From assembly GCA_028277545.1 (NCBI GenBank), contig JANQGB010000006.1:1-20750 (forward strand): 20,750 bases of DNA. The letters run 5' to 3'. The position numbers and the translations under genes were made by a program. Positions 7,535 through 15,454 of this stretch are shown here, piece after piece. The stretch comes from Phycisphaerae bacterium (GTDB lineage: Bacteria > Planctomycetota > Phycisphaerae > UBA1845). The notes beneath the pieces are model-generated. The model was not told the origin of the DNA and made no database searches. It saw only the letters and a list, made by a program, of their open reading frames with translations. Numbering within the stretch: the first letter of the stretch is position 1; each line of letters begins with the position of its first letter.

Positions 7535-9616
7535 CTACGGCGGGGCGTCCGCCGATTGCTCGGTGGTGGCCGCTTCGAGCAACTGGCGCACCTTGGCGTT
7601 GTCGGGGTTGAGTCGCAGCGACTGGCGAAAGGCGGCCACGCACTCATCCATACGTTCGACCCGGGCGTAGAGCACACCCAGGTTCTGATAGACGCCGGCG
7701 TCGCCGGGCATCAGCTCCAGGTACCGCAGGTAACGCTCGATTGCCGGGCCGGTCTGGCCGGCCTTGGCCAGTGCCAGGCCCAGGCTCTTGTGGCCCGGGG
7801 CAAAGTCTGGGCGCAGCCGGACCGCTTCGGCGCAGTGCCGTAGCGAGCCCTCGATATCGCCGAAGCCGAGCAGAAGCTCGATACCCAGGTTGTTGTGCGC
7901 TTCGGCGTAATCGGGCATTACCCGCAGCGCCTCGGTGTAGTGCCGGACGGCCTCCTGCGGGCGTGGGAGGTCTGACAGCAGGATGCCCAGGTTGTTGTGA
8001 GCCCGCGGGGCGTGGGGCCGGATGGCCAGTGCCTCCCGGTAGGCCTCCACCGCCTCCTCTGCCCGGCCCTGCTTCTGGTAGTTCACCGCCCGGTCATACC
8101 TGGCCTTGAAACCGTCGTCGGAGACATGGAACCAATCGGCACTGCCGAGCAGCCACAGTAGCACGGCTGCCGCCACCGCGACTAACGCTCGGAGCAGCTG
8201 TCGACCACGAACCGCCGCAGCCACCTGTACCAGGCCGTAAGAACCGAAGAGGATCACCAGCGGCGTAATCGGAACTCGATAGCGCGCAGTGACAAAGAAC
8301 GGCAGGAACGATACGAAGTAGACTCCGACGAACAGCAGGATAATCACCACGTCCGCACGGTCGGATTGAGCGACGGAGCCGCTCCGGTCAGCGTCCGGCG
8401 GTCGTGGGCGCAGAGCGAGGAACAGGCCGATCACGGCGCAGGCCAGCAGGACGGCGAAGTTACCCGGCAGGTAGCGCAGCAGGCGGGACTCCGCTCGGGC
8501 TGCGTTGAGGTCCTGTTCGCTGACGATCTCCATGCCGCCCCAGAACAGCAGCGCTTTGCGCAGCATCAGTCCCAGGCATCGCCCGGGAGTCGCACGCACA
8601 TCCTCCAGTGCAAGCCCGGCAAAGTAGCGGGACACCTCCGAGTGCTTCAGCGGGCGGCCCTCGACGCTTTCGACGTGCCGGACGATGGCCGGATAGTCGA
8701 AGGCGTTGGCGAACTCGGGGATGGGTCGCGGCAGGCGAACGTCGTGGCCCGTGGCCAGCGGGTTGTTGCCTATGTAGAGGTTGATGCCGCCGTTGGACGA
8801 GATCAGGACCAGGTCGTCGCCCACCACGACGTTGCGAATCGTGGCCGGTGCGACCGTAGCAGCAGCCCCAGCCAACAGACCGAAGTTGACCAGCACGCTC
8901 CGGCGTCGCGGAAGCAAACCCTTGAACACCGCCGCCAGCCAGCCGATGGCGACGGGCACGAACAACAGGTTGTTCGGTTTACCGAGCGCCGCCAAGCCCA
9001 GCAGCACGCCACAGCCGACCGCGGCGAGCACCGTGGGCCGGCGCCGCAGGGCCAAAAGACTCTGTATGGCCAACAGGTGCACGAACACGAGCAGCACTAC
9101 CTCGCGCAGCTCCGCGTCGAAGTAGATGAACACCCAGTAGCCCGCCATGACGCAGCCGGCCACGACTGCGGTGGCCCGGTCGAACAGACGCCTGGCCAGC
9201 ACATATAGCAGCACACAACTTGCCGCTCCGATCACCATCTGCACGATGCGGACAGCAACGTAGCTGCGACCGAAGGCCCCGTAGACTATCGAGAGGAAGT
9301 AAGGGCAGAGCGGCGGCCGAAAATAGGGCGTCGATTCGATCTGGGGGTCTTTCTGGTTGGCAGGCGGGGTCCAGTCGCCGCTGACCAGGCCCCAGGCCCA
9401 GTAGTCGTGATAGCCCGCATCCACCGCCGGCATGTCGAACTCGGGCAGACTCACGATCTCGCTGAGGTAGACGGCGCGCAGGGCCAGCGCCGCCACGAAG
9501 ATGGCGATCGCAATCCGTAGGTCGAGTGCGTCGAGACGGCTTCCGGCATGCAGCGCTTCGGCGGGCTGGCGTGGCGAGGATTCGGCCTGTCTATCCCTGG
9601 CGGACACGAGGTGCAT
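7535..9616 (-). CDS. GT-C (PMT/ArnT-like) membrane glycosyltransferase with C-terminal TPR array
   Basis: The 693-residue protein has two parts. Residues about 33-490 are a polytopic membrane region of the dolichyl-phosphate-mannose mannosyltransferase (PMT_2/ArnT) type: a first helix (33-50), an acidic periplasmic loop with DAGYHDYWAWG (66-76) and a YFRPPLCPYFL motif (98-108), then many hydrophobic segments and the late TARYRVPI motif. Residues about 505-680 are five consecutive tetratricopeptide repeats, for example HAPRAHNNLGILL and YAEAHNNLGIELL. These enzymes use polyprenyl-linked sugars; a TPR tail probably binds a protein partner or acceptor. The ATG at 9616 lacks a good ribosome site, so the start is not certain; another start within the first thirty residues is possible. 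It lies 54 bases downstream of the zinc-ribbon gene and could be co-transcribed with it. Confidence 0.85.
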   Translation of the reverse strand: MHLVSARDRQAESSPRQPAEALHAGSRLDALDLRIAIAIFVAALALRAVYLSEIVSLPEFDMPAVDAGYHDYWAWGLVSGDWTPPANQKDPQIESTPYFRPPLCPYFLSIVYGAFGRSYVAVRIVQMVIGAASCVLLYVLARRLFDRATAVVAGCVMAGYWVFIYFDAELREVVLLVFVHLLAIQSLLALRRRPTVLAAVGCGVLLGLAALGKPNNLLFVPVAIGWLAAVFKGLLPRRRSVLVNFGLLAGAAATVAPATIRNVVVGDDLVLISSNGGINLYIGNNPLATGHDVRLPRPIPEFANAFDYPAIVRHVESVEGRPLKHSEVSRYFAGLALEDVRATPGRCLGLMLRKALLFWGGMEIVSEQDLNAARAESRLLRYLPGNFAVLLACAVIGLFLALRPRPPDADRSGSVAQSDRADVVIILLFVGVYFVSFLPFFVTARYRVPITPLVILFGSYGLVQVAAAVRGRQLLRALVAVAAAVLLWLLGSADWFHVSDDGFKARYDRAVNYQKQGRAEEAVEAYREALAIRPHAPRAHNNLGILLSDLPRPQEAVRHYTEALRVMPDYAEAHNNLGIELLLGFGDIEGSLRHCAEAVRLRPDFAPGHKSLGLALAKAGQTGPAIERYLRYLELMPGDAGVYQNLGVLYARVERMDECVAAFRQSLRLNPDNAKVRQLLEAATTEQSADAPP

Positions 9617-9670
9617 TGTATAGGAAGATCGGGCGTCCGTGTCGCGGCCAATCCACGGCCCGGCTCGAGG

Positions 9671-9997
9671 TCAGCTGGCCATCGCCGTGCCGCATTCCGG
9701 GCACACGCCCGAGATGTTCCCGGTCAGGTTGTAGCCGCACTGTTGGCAGGTGTCGAAGCGCCGGCGCGTACGGCGCCAGTACACCACCAGGATGCCGGCG
9801 ACAACGGCGACGAACGGGAGCAGATACAGGAGGAGAATGGATGTCGGTGTGCCCGGATACAGGTATCGCTTGAGCACGTACAGGGCCCCGGGCAGCACGA
9901 ACCACAGCACCGCGAACGCGATACCTACGATCCACACCAGCCGCGTGCGGCGAGCGTGTTCTTCCAGACGGCGGAGTCGTTCCTCGGTGTCGGGCAT
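9671..9997 (-). CDS. Small membrane protein with C-terminal zinc ribbon
   Basis: This protein has 108 residues. A short charged helix (3-19) could be a coiled coil. Two membrane segments follow (about 20-43 and 52-74), then a basic stretch WRRTRRR and a C-terminal zinc ribbon with C84-x2-C87 and C99-x2-C102 in the form CQQCGYNLTGNISGVCPECG. This ribbon is a frequent C-terminal or N-terminal tag of membrane proteins in Planctomycetota; its function is unknown to me. The ATG at 9997 has AAGGA seven bases upstream, and two more upstream in-frame ATGs lack ribosome sites. A TACAAT at 10036-10031 could be its -10 box. The GT-C/TPR gene follows on the same strand after 54 bases. Confidence 0.8.
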   Translation of the reverse strand: MPDTEERLRRLEEHARRTRLVWIVGIAFAVLWFVLPGALYVLKRYLYPGTPTSILLLYLLPFVAVVAGILVVYWRRTRRRFDTCQQCGYNLTGNISGVCPECGTAMAS

Positions 9998-10113
9998 GGC
10001 GGTTTCCTTAATCGAACGCGCCTTCGCAGTATTGTACGCTGTAAGCATTCCCATGCACACCCCTATTGGAGGTCAGGCGTGAGACGTATGGTGCGAATGT
10101 TCTGGTTGTGTTT

Positions 10114-10195
10114 GCACCGGCAAGATGCCGGTGCCACATATTCACCGGCAAGATGCCGGTGCCACATACTCGCCGGCAGGGTGCCGGTGCCACAG
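10114..10195. repeat. Tandem array of three palindromes with a 28-bp period
   Basis: Copies begin at 10115, 10143 and 10171, exactly 28 bases apart. Each contains a hairpin, CACCGGCA-aga-TGCCGGTG in the first two and CGCCGGCA-ggg-TGCCGGTG in the third, followed by CCACA and a short linker. The first two copies are identical over 26 bases. There are no unique spacers. The unit is the same family as the inverted copy at 6111-6134. The array lies 5' of the zinc-ribbon gene and 3' of hemE, in a 436-bp gene-free spacer (9998-10433); 10196-10318 holds nothing I recognise. Confidence 0.9.
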
Positions 10196-10318
10196 TGAGT
10201 CAGGGCACGGCCCGATGGTGATGTCGGCGGTGCTTGCGCGCCGCCTGGTCGTCGATCTCGGCACGAGAGCCTTGTCGTCGACCCGAGAACGACAGCCAGA
10301 ACATCGACCTCACGACGA

Positions 10319-10409
10319 CACCCGAACATCGAGCGCGGGCCGGCACCCGAACATCGAGCGCGGGCCGGCACCGGAGGATCGAGCGCGGGGCGGTGCCTGA
10401 GGATCGATA
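10319..10409. repeat. 25-bp direct tandem repeat, three copies plus a partial fourth
   Basis: Copies start at 10319, 10344 and 10369, with a partial one at 10394. Units one and two are identical; units three and four replace CCCGAACATC with a CCGGAGGATC-type start. The core GATCGAGCGCGGG/ATCGAGCGCGGG is kept in three copies. A more degenerate ancestor may lie at about 10295-10318 (CCAGAACATCGACC). The array ends 24 bases before the hemE stop on the side where hemE transcripts would exit. No hairpin with a T tract is seen, so it is not an obvious terminator. Confidence 0.85.
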
Positions 10410-10433
10410 GCCAGCCTACGGTCGCTGCCGGTG

Positions 10434-11483
10434 TCAGCGGGCGCTGAATTCGTGGACCGCGTCCACCAGGGCTCGGGCGTGCTCTACGGGCGTCTGCCGC
10501 ATGATTCCGTGGCCCAGGTTGAAGATGTGGCCGTTACGACCACCGGCGCGGTCGAGTACGATCTTGGCCCGGCGGCGGATCTCGTCCGGCTCGGCCAGCA
10601 GAACCAGCGGCTCCAGGTTGCCCTGCACGCCGCGGTCGTAGCCTACCCGCTTCCAGCCCTCGTCGAGTTGGATGCGCCAGTCCAGCCCGATAACGTCACC
10701 GCCGGCCTCGCACACCATCTCCAGCAGGGTGGCGGTCCCGGTGCCGAAGTGGATCACCGGTGTCCCCGGCGTGACCCCCTGGATCACGCTGCGCGAGTGG
10801 GGCAGCACGAACTCGCGGTAGTCGTCCGGCGAGAGGCACCCGACCCAACTGTCAAAGAGCTGCACCGCCTGGGCGCCGGCGGCGATCTGCCCGTTGAGGT
10901 ACTTCACCAGGCCGCGGCTGAGCAGCTCCATCAGGGCATGCCATGCCCCGGGGTCGCGGTACATCAGCGTCTTGGTGTGCAGGTAATCCCGCGATCCGCC
11001 GCCCTCGATCATGTAGGACGCCACAGTGAACGGTGCCCCGCAGAAACCGATCAAGGGGATGTCACCGGGCAATCCCTGCCGAACCAGCCGGGCCGCCTCA
11101 AACACGTAGTTCAGAGATTCGGCCGGCTCGACCTCTCGGAGGCGTTTGACGTCGTCGCCGCTGCGCACCGGGTTGGAGAGTGAGGGCCCTTCGCCCTTGG
11201 CGAAGGTCAGCCCCACACCGGTCGGCTCGACAATCAGCAGGATGTCGGCGAACAGGATGGCGGCATCGACCCCGATGGGTTCGATGGGCATCAGGGTTAC
11301 CTCGGCCGCCAGTTCCGGGTTCTTGCACATCTCCAGGAAGCTGACTTTTTCGCGCAGGTCGCGATATTCCTTCATGTACCGGCCGGCCTGACGCATTATC
11401 CAGATAGGCGTGTGGTCCACCGGCTCGCGGCGGCAGGCCCGCAGGAAGTTGGAGTTGTGGAGTCTGCTCTCGGTATCGGTCAT
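10434..11483 (-). CDS. hemE: Uroporphyrinogen decarboxylase HemE
   Basis: This enzyme decarboxylates the four acetate side chains of uroporphyrinogen III to give coproporphyrinogen III, in the cytosol, and needs no cofactor. The 349-residue protein has the usual length. The family signature PIWIMRQAGRYMKEYR (26-41) carries the substrate-binding arginines R31 and R35. ILFADIL (76-82) carries the catalytic aspartate D80. GFCGAPFTVASYMIEGGGS lies near the middle, and FNLGHGI close to the C-terminus holds the conserved histidine. The ATG at 11483 is the only reasonable start; the ribosome site (GGA eight bases upstream) is weak. No other haem gene is next to it. It is divergent from the TPR/YggX-like gene at 11666, an interesting partner because that domain is tied to iron. 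Confidence 0.97.
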   Translation of the reverse strand: MTDTESRLHNSNFLRACRREPVDHTPIWIMRQAGRYMKEYRDLREKVSFLEMCKNPELAAEVTLMPIEPIGVDAAILFADILLIVEPTGVGLTFAKGEGPSLSNPVRSGDDVKRLREVEPAESLNYVFEAARLVRQGLPGDIPLIGFCGAPFTVASYMIEGGGSRDYLHTKTLMYRDPGAWHALMELLSRGLVKYLNGQIAAGAQAVQLFDSWVGCLSPDDYREFVLPHSRSVIQGVTPGTPVIHFGTGTATLLEMVCEAGGDVIGLDWRIQLDEGWKRVGYDRGVQGNLEPLVLLAEPDEIRRRAKIVLDRAGGRNGHIFNLGHGIMRQTPVEHARALVDAVHEFSAR

Positions 11484-11564
11484 CAGTCGGTTCCGTATTG
11501 CCAGGTATCGCCGCCGGTCCCCGGGCTGCCGGCCCGGTCGCTGGAATTCTCCCGGGGGGGCACA

Positions 11565-11594
11565 ATAATAAGGGGCTGGGCTGGTGTTGGTCCA
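11565..11594 (-). promoter_or_regulatory. Candidate promoter for hemE
   Basis: Read on the minus strand, TGGACC (11594-11589) and TATTAT (11570-11565) are separated by 18 bases, matching consensus at 4 of 6 positions and at least 4 of 6. Transcription would begin near 11558, giving a leader of about 75 bases. It lies inside the 182-bp divergent spacer shared with the TPR/YggX-like gene. Motif evidence only. Confidence 0.3.
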
Positions 11595-11665
11595 GCGGGC
11601 CGCAAGGAACGAGACTACGACAAGCGAAAGGGCGCCCGCCGCTACCAGTGGGGGAGCAAGTATAA

Positions 11666-12268
11666 ATGGACGTAGACCAACGAATAGAGCAGTTCGCCAA
11701 GATGGCCGAGGCCGACCCGGAGAACGAGTTGGGGCACTTCAGCCTGGGCAAGGCTCTGGCCGAAGCGGGCCGATTCGACGAGGCTATAACTCCGCTCCGG
11801 CGCGTTCTGGATATCAACCCTGAATACTCCAAGGCCTACGAAGTGCTGGCCGCCGCCCAACGCGATCTGAATGACCGTGAGGCGGCCGTGGCCACGCTGC
11901 GCAGCGGTATCGACGTGTCGGACCGTCGCGGCGACCGGATGCCTCGTGACGCAATGGCCCGTATGCTCCGGGACCTGGGCGAGACGCCACCGGAACTCAA
12001 GAACCCGCCCCGGAAGCAGGCCGCGCCCCCGCCCGGCTCAGACCTCACCTGTTCACGATGCGGTCGTGCGGCGTCGCGTATGGACAAGCAACCGTTCAAG
12101 GGGGAGCTGGGCGAGCGCGTGTTGAACCACGTCTGCGAACCTTGCTGGCGAGAATGGGTGGGCGTCGGTACCAAGGTGATAAACGAGATGGGACTGGCGT
12201 TGTCCAGCCCCCAGGCCCAGCAGATCTACGACGAGCACATGATCGAGTTTCTGCAGCTCGAGCAGTAG
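11666..12268 (+). CDS. TPR protein with C-terminal YggX-like (Fe(2+)-trafficking) domain carrying two CxxC pairs
   Basis: This protein has 200 residues. Residues about 5-105 form two to three TPR helical hairpins (ELGHFSLGKALAEAGRFDEA, PEYSKAYEVLAAAQRDLNDREA). A proline-rich linker (108-125) follows. Residues 128-198 match the small YggX family, known from gamma-proteobacteria as a stand-alone protein of about 90 aa that protects Fe-S clusters: the landmarks GELGERVLN (146-154), W161 and W164, TKVINEMGL (169-177) and a final helix ending MIEFL are in order. Unlike classical YggX, which has one conserved N-terminal cysteine, this copy has C129-x2-C132 and C157-x2-C160, an arrangement that suggests a bound metal such as zinc or iron. 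The ATG at 11666 has GGGGAG at 11651-11656. The YggX relation rests on motif order, not on a search. Confidence 0.8.
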   Translation: MDVDQRIEQFAKMAEADPENELGHFSLGKALAEAGRFDEAITPLRRVLDINPEYSKAYEVLAAAQRDLNDREAAVATLRSGIDVSDRRGDRMPRDAMARMLRDLGETPPELKNPPRKQAAPPPGSDLTCSRCGRAASRMDKQPFKGELGERVLNHVCEPCWREWVGVGTKVINEMGLALSSPQAQQIYDEHMIEFLQLEQ

Positions 12269-12423
12269 GCCAGCCGCGGACGGCGAGTCGTCATCCTCTG
12301 CGAATCCAACGGGGCGGCCGGTGCCCCCGGGCGGCTAACCGGCCTGCGAGCCCGTCCATTTCCGAATCCGGCCCCAGCGGTTAGATTGGCGCCCACGTAG
12401 CGCCCTCGGAGGATGAACCGCTC

Positions 12424-15111
12424 GTGGCAGAGGCTGGAACACCCCAGACATCCAAACGCCGGTCCGTTAAAGGGAAGGGAACGAAGCGCCGAGCGCCCGG
12501 TGAGCCCACGCCGGCCATGCGGCAGTATCGCGATCAGAAGGAACAAGCCGGCGATGCGATCCTCCTGTTTCGGATGGGCGACTTCTACGAAACCTTCTAC
12601 GAGGATGCCAAGACCGTCTCCCAGATTCTGGGCATCGCCCTGACCTCACGGTCCAAGGAGAGCGGCAACCCCATCCCGCTGGCGGGGATTCCCTATCACG
12701 CCCTGGAGAACTACCTGACCAAGCTGGTGGCGGCCGGCTTTCGGGTGGCCATCTCCGAGCAGGTAGAGGACGCCAAGCTGGCCAAGGGCGTAGTCAAGCG
12801 GGAAATCGTGCGGATCGTGACGGCCGGCACCCTGGTGGACGATGCCCTGCTGGAAGAGCGGAGTGACAACGTTCTGGCGGCCATTTGCGACGGGCCGGCC
12901 GGGGTGGGGATGGCCACGGTCGAGTTGTCCTCCGGTCGGTTCGAGGTCTTCGAGATAGGCACCGAGGCGGCCCTGGATGAGCTGGCCCGTATGGCGCCGG
13001 CCGAGGTGCTGGTCGACGAGGAGGCAGGCCCCGGGTCGCGGGTCGGTCGACTGGCCAGCGAGTTGCGGTCGGCGTGCGGGACTGCCGTCACCAAACGCCC
13101 GGGACACGAGTTCGTCGAGTACAACGCCGAGCAGAACCTGCGCGATCACTTCGGGGTGGCCACCCTGGAGGGTTTCGGGATCGCAGCGATGGACCTCTCC
13201 GTCCAGGCGGGTGGGGCGATTCTGGCCTACCTCAGGGAGACGCAGAAGACAGCCCTGACCCACATCAGTCGAATGCAGCGGCGCGTTCGGGCGGGGCGTG
13301 TACAGATTGACCACAACACCTGGCGCTCGCTGGAAGTCGAGCGGACACTGCGCGGCGGGGGTCGAGAGGGCAGCCTGCTGGCGGCGGTCGATCGCACGGT
13401 GCACCCCATCGGGGCCCGTGAATTGCGGAGGTGGATCTGTGCCCCGCTGGAGACGGCGGACGAGATCGTGGCTCGGCAGGACGTGGTCGGCTACCTGCTG
13501 GAGCGTGAGACCGCCCGGGGCGGCGTGCGGCTGACGCTGCGGGGGATGGCGGACGTCGAGCGCATCGCGGCCCGGATCGCCATGGCCCGGGCCACGCCGC
13601 GCGACCTGGCCGGCCTGGGTGTGGCGCTGCGCAAGCTGCCCGAGCTGGAAGCCAACTTGGGTGACAATCTTCCGTCACTGTTGGACGGGCTGGTGCGGTC
13701 GCTGGGCGGGCTGGATGACCTGGCTGACCTGCTGGAGCAGGCCATTCGGCCCGATGCCCCGATCACCATCCGGGAGGGGGGCATCATCCGGGCGGGTTAT
13801 GACGCCGAACTGGACCGGCTGAACTCGATCGGGCGGGACGGGCAAAGCTGGCTGGCGGCGTACCAGCAGCGGCAGAGCGAGCGCACGGGCATCCCTTCGC
13901 TCAAGGTCGGGTTCAACAAGGTCTTCGGCTATTACATCGAGGTTTCGCACACCCACCAGAGCCGCGTGCCGCCGGAGTACGTCCGCAAGCAAACGGTCAA
14001 GAACGCCGAGCGATACATCACCGACGAGTTGAAGCGGTTTGAAGATGAAGTTCTGACGGCGCAGGAGAAGGCCAACGATCTGGAGGCCGTGCTGTTCGAG
14101 CGGGTCCGCGTGGCAGTGGCGGAGGAGATTGCGGCGCTATTGCGCGTAGCCAACGCGATCGGGCAGATCGACGCCCTGGCAGGTCTGGCGGAACTGGCGG
14201 TGCGGCAGCGGTACGTTCGGCCGGCCATCGTCGAGGAGTCGGCGCTACACATTCGCGGCGGGCGGCATCCGGTACTGGAGCAGACCCTGGCCGACGGTTT
14301 CGTGCCCAACGATTGCCGGTTCGACGTGGATCAGGCGCGCTTGCTGGTCATCACCGGTCCCAACATGGCGGGCAAGAGCACATACATACGGCAGGTGGCG
14401 CTGCTGACCCTGCTGGCTCAGACCGGTTCGTTCGTGCCGGCCGACGAGATGACCTTCGGGCCGGTGGACCGCATCTTTGCCCGCGTGGGGGCGTCCGACG
14501 AGATCAGCCGCGGGCAGTCCACCTTCATGGTGGAGATGACCGAGGCCGCCAACATTCTGAACAACGCCACGGCGCGTTCGCTGGTGGTGCTCGACGAGTT
14601 GGGCAGGGGAACCAGCACCTTCGACGGCCTGTCGCTGGCCTGGGCCATAACCGAGCACCTGGCCAACCGGACCCGCTGCCTGGCACTGATGGCCACGCAC
14701 TACCATGAACTGACCGAACTTTCGGAGCTGCTGCGCGGGGTGCAGAACTACAACGTGGCGGTACGCGAGACCGCCAGCGGCGACGGTCAGGAGTCGGTGG
14801 TCTTCCTGCACCGCATTGTCCCCGGCGGTACCGACAAGAGTTACGGACTGCACGTTGCCCGGCTGGCCGGCGTGCCCCAGGAGGTGGTAGCCCGAAGCCG
14901 CGAGGTGCTGGCCGAACTGGAACGCGGCTTCGAACGCGAAAGCCACGGCCAGGAGTTGGCCCGCAAGCGCACCCGCCAGGACCATCAGATGCTGCTCTTT
15001 GCCGACCCGGCCGAGGAAGTGGCCAAGGCGCTGGAGGCGATCGATCTCAACCAGATGACCCCCATGGACGCCATGGCCAAACTCAAGGAACTGCAGGACA
15101 GATTGCGGTGA
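12424..15111 (+). CDS. mutS: DNA mismatch repair ATPase MutS
   Basis: MutS recognises base mismatches and small loops and recruits MutL in an ATP-dependent way. The 895-residue protein is a full-length MutS1. Visible features in order are the mismatch-binding GDFYE (52-56, with the F-x-E pair F54/E56), the connector and lever domains, the clamp region around KVGFNKVFGYYIEV, Walker A GPNMAGKST (645-653), the signature RGQSTFMVEM, Walker B DELGRGTSTFDGLS (from D724) and ATHYHELTEL. The start is GTG at 12424 with GGAGGA (12408-12413) ten bases upstream. This gives a basic extension of about 32 residues before the conserved MRQYRDQK. An internal ATG at 12517 would remove that extension, but it has no comparable ribosome site. 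No mutL is present in the window. The upstream 155-bp spacer shows no clear promoter. Confidence 0.97.
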   Translation: MAEAGTPQTSKRRSVKGKGTKRRAPGEPTPAMRQYRDQKEQAGDAILLFRMGDFYETFYEDAKTVSQILGIALTSRSKESGNPIPLAGIPYHALENYLTKLVAAGFRVAISEQVEDAKLAKGVVKREIVRIVTAGTLVDDALLEERSDNVLAAICDGPAGVGMATVELSSGRFEVFEIGTEAALDELARMAPAEVLVDEEAGPGSRVGRLASELRSACGTAVTKRPGHEFVEYNAEQNLRDHFGVATLEGFGIAAMDLSVQAGGAILAYLRETQKTALTHISRMQRRVRAGRVQIDHNTWRSLEVERTLRGGGREGSLLAAVDRTVHPIGARELRRWICAPLETADEIVARQDVVGYLLERETARGGVRLTLRGMADVERIAARIAMARATPRDLAGLGVALRKLPELEANLGDNLPSLLDGLVRSLGGLDDLADLLEQAIRPDAPITIREGGIIRAGYDAELDRLNSIGRDGQSWLAAYQQRQSERTGIPSLKVGFNKVFGYYIEVSHTHQSRVPPEYVRKQTVKNAERYITDELKRFEDEVLTAQEKANDLEAVLFERVRVAVAEEIAALLRVANAIGQIDALAGLAELAVRQRYVRPAIVEESALHIRGGRHPVLEQTLADGFVPNDCRFDVDQARLLVITGPNMAGKSTYIRQVALLTLLAQTGSFVPADEMTFGPVDRIFARVGASDEISRGQSTFMVEMTEAANILNNATARSLVVLDELGRGTSTFDGLSLAWAITEHLANRTRCLALMATHYHELTELSELLRGVQNYNVAVRETASGDGQESVVFLHRIVPGGTDKSYGLHVARLAGVPQEVVARSREVLAELERGFERESHGQELARKRTRQDHQMLLFADPAEEVAKALEAIDLNQMTPMDAMAKLKELQDRLR

Positions 15112-15170
15112 ATCAGGTGGAGTCGACGCTGGCGAACCAAAGCAGGCATGCCGAGCCTGCGTGGCGCCAT

Positions 15171-15205
15171 GTGCCCCATCCCTTGCGCAGCAAGGGGTGG
15201 GGAAT
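15171..15205 (+). repeat. Palindromic repeat, copy 1 of an inverted pair
   Basis: The element runs from GTGCCCCATCCCTTGC across GCA into GCAAGGGGTGGGGAAT, so it can fold into a long, nearly complete hairpin. It sits 60 bases after the mutS stop in a 343-bp spacer (15112-15454) that otherwise has only a small GCAGGC/GCCTGC inverted repeat at 15142-15160. A second copy in the opposite orientation is at 15322-15354. Confidence 0.8.
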
Positions 15206-15321
15206 CGAGCTATTGTGCATTCGCGGAGGCGCGTTCGTTGGTAACACCGGTCTACAGCCGCAGCTTACGAGGGGCACTACCCACATGGCACGACATCTCT
15301 CCGGCAAGCTCGGTCAGTCGC

Positions 15322-15354
15322 ATTCCCCACCCCTGCTGCGCAGGGATGGGGCAC
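15322..15354 (-). repeat. Palindromic repeat, copy 2 of an inverted pair
   Basis: The reverse complement of this stretch matches copy 1 (15171-15205) except that one T and one A, facing each other across the stem, are missing. The change is therefore compensated in the hairpin. The two copies face each other across 116 bases of sequence with no gene. Confidence 0.8.
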
Positions 15355-15454
15355 CCAGTCTGACGCAGGTCGGACTGCACTCAATTGGTGACAGTTGCCG
15401 GGCATTGCGTTCCGGAAACGGTATCGTGTGGGCGTGCGACACAGAGGACACCGC

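Noticed and set aside
10115..10195. Possible CRISPR array (regular 28-bp period)
   Set aside because: There are no unique spacers between the units, the units are self-palindromic throughout, and no cas gene is in the window.
11666..12268. hemE and the TPR/YggX-like gene as one dedicated iron/haem system
   Set aside because: They are only divergent neighbours; hemE uses no metal and no further iron gene is present, so a functional link is speculation.
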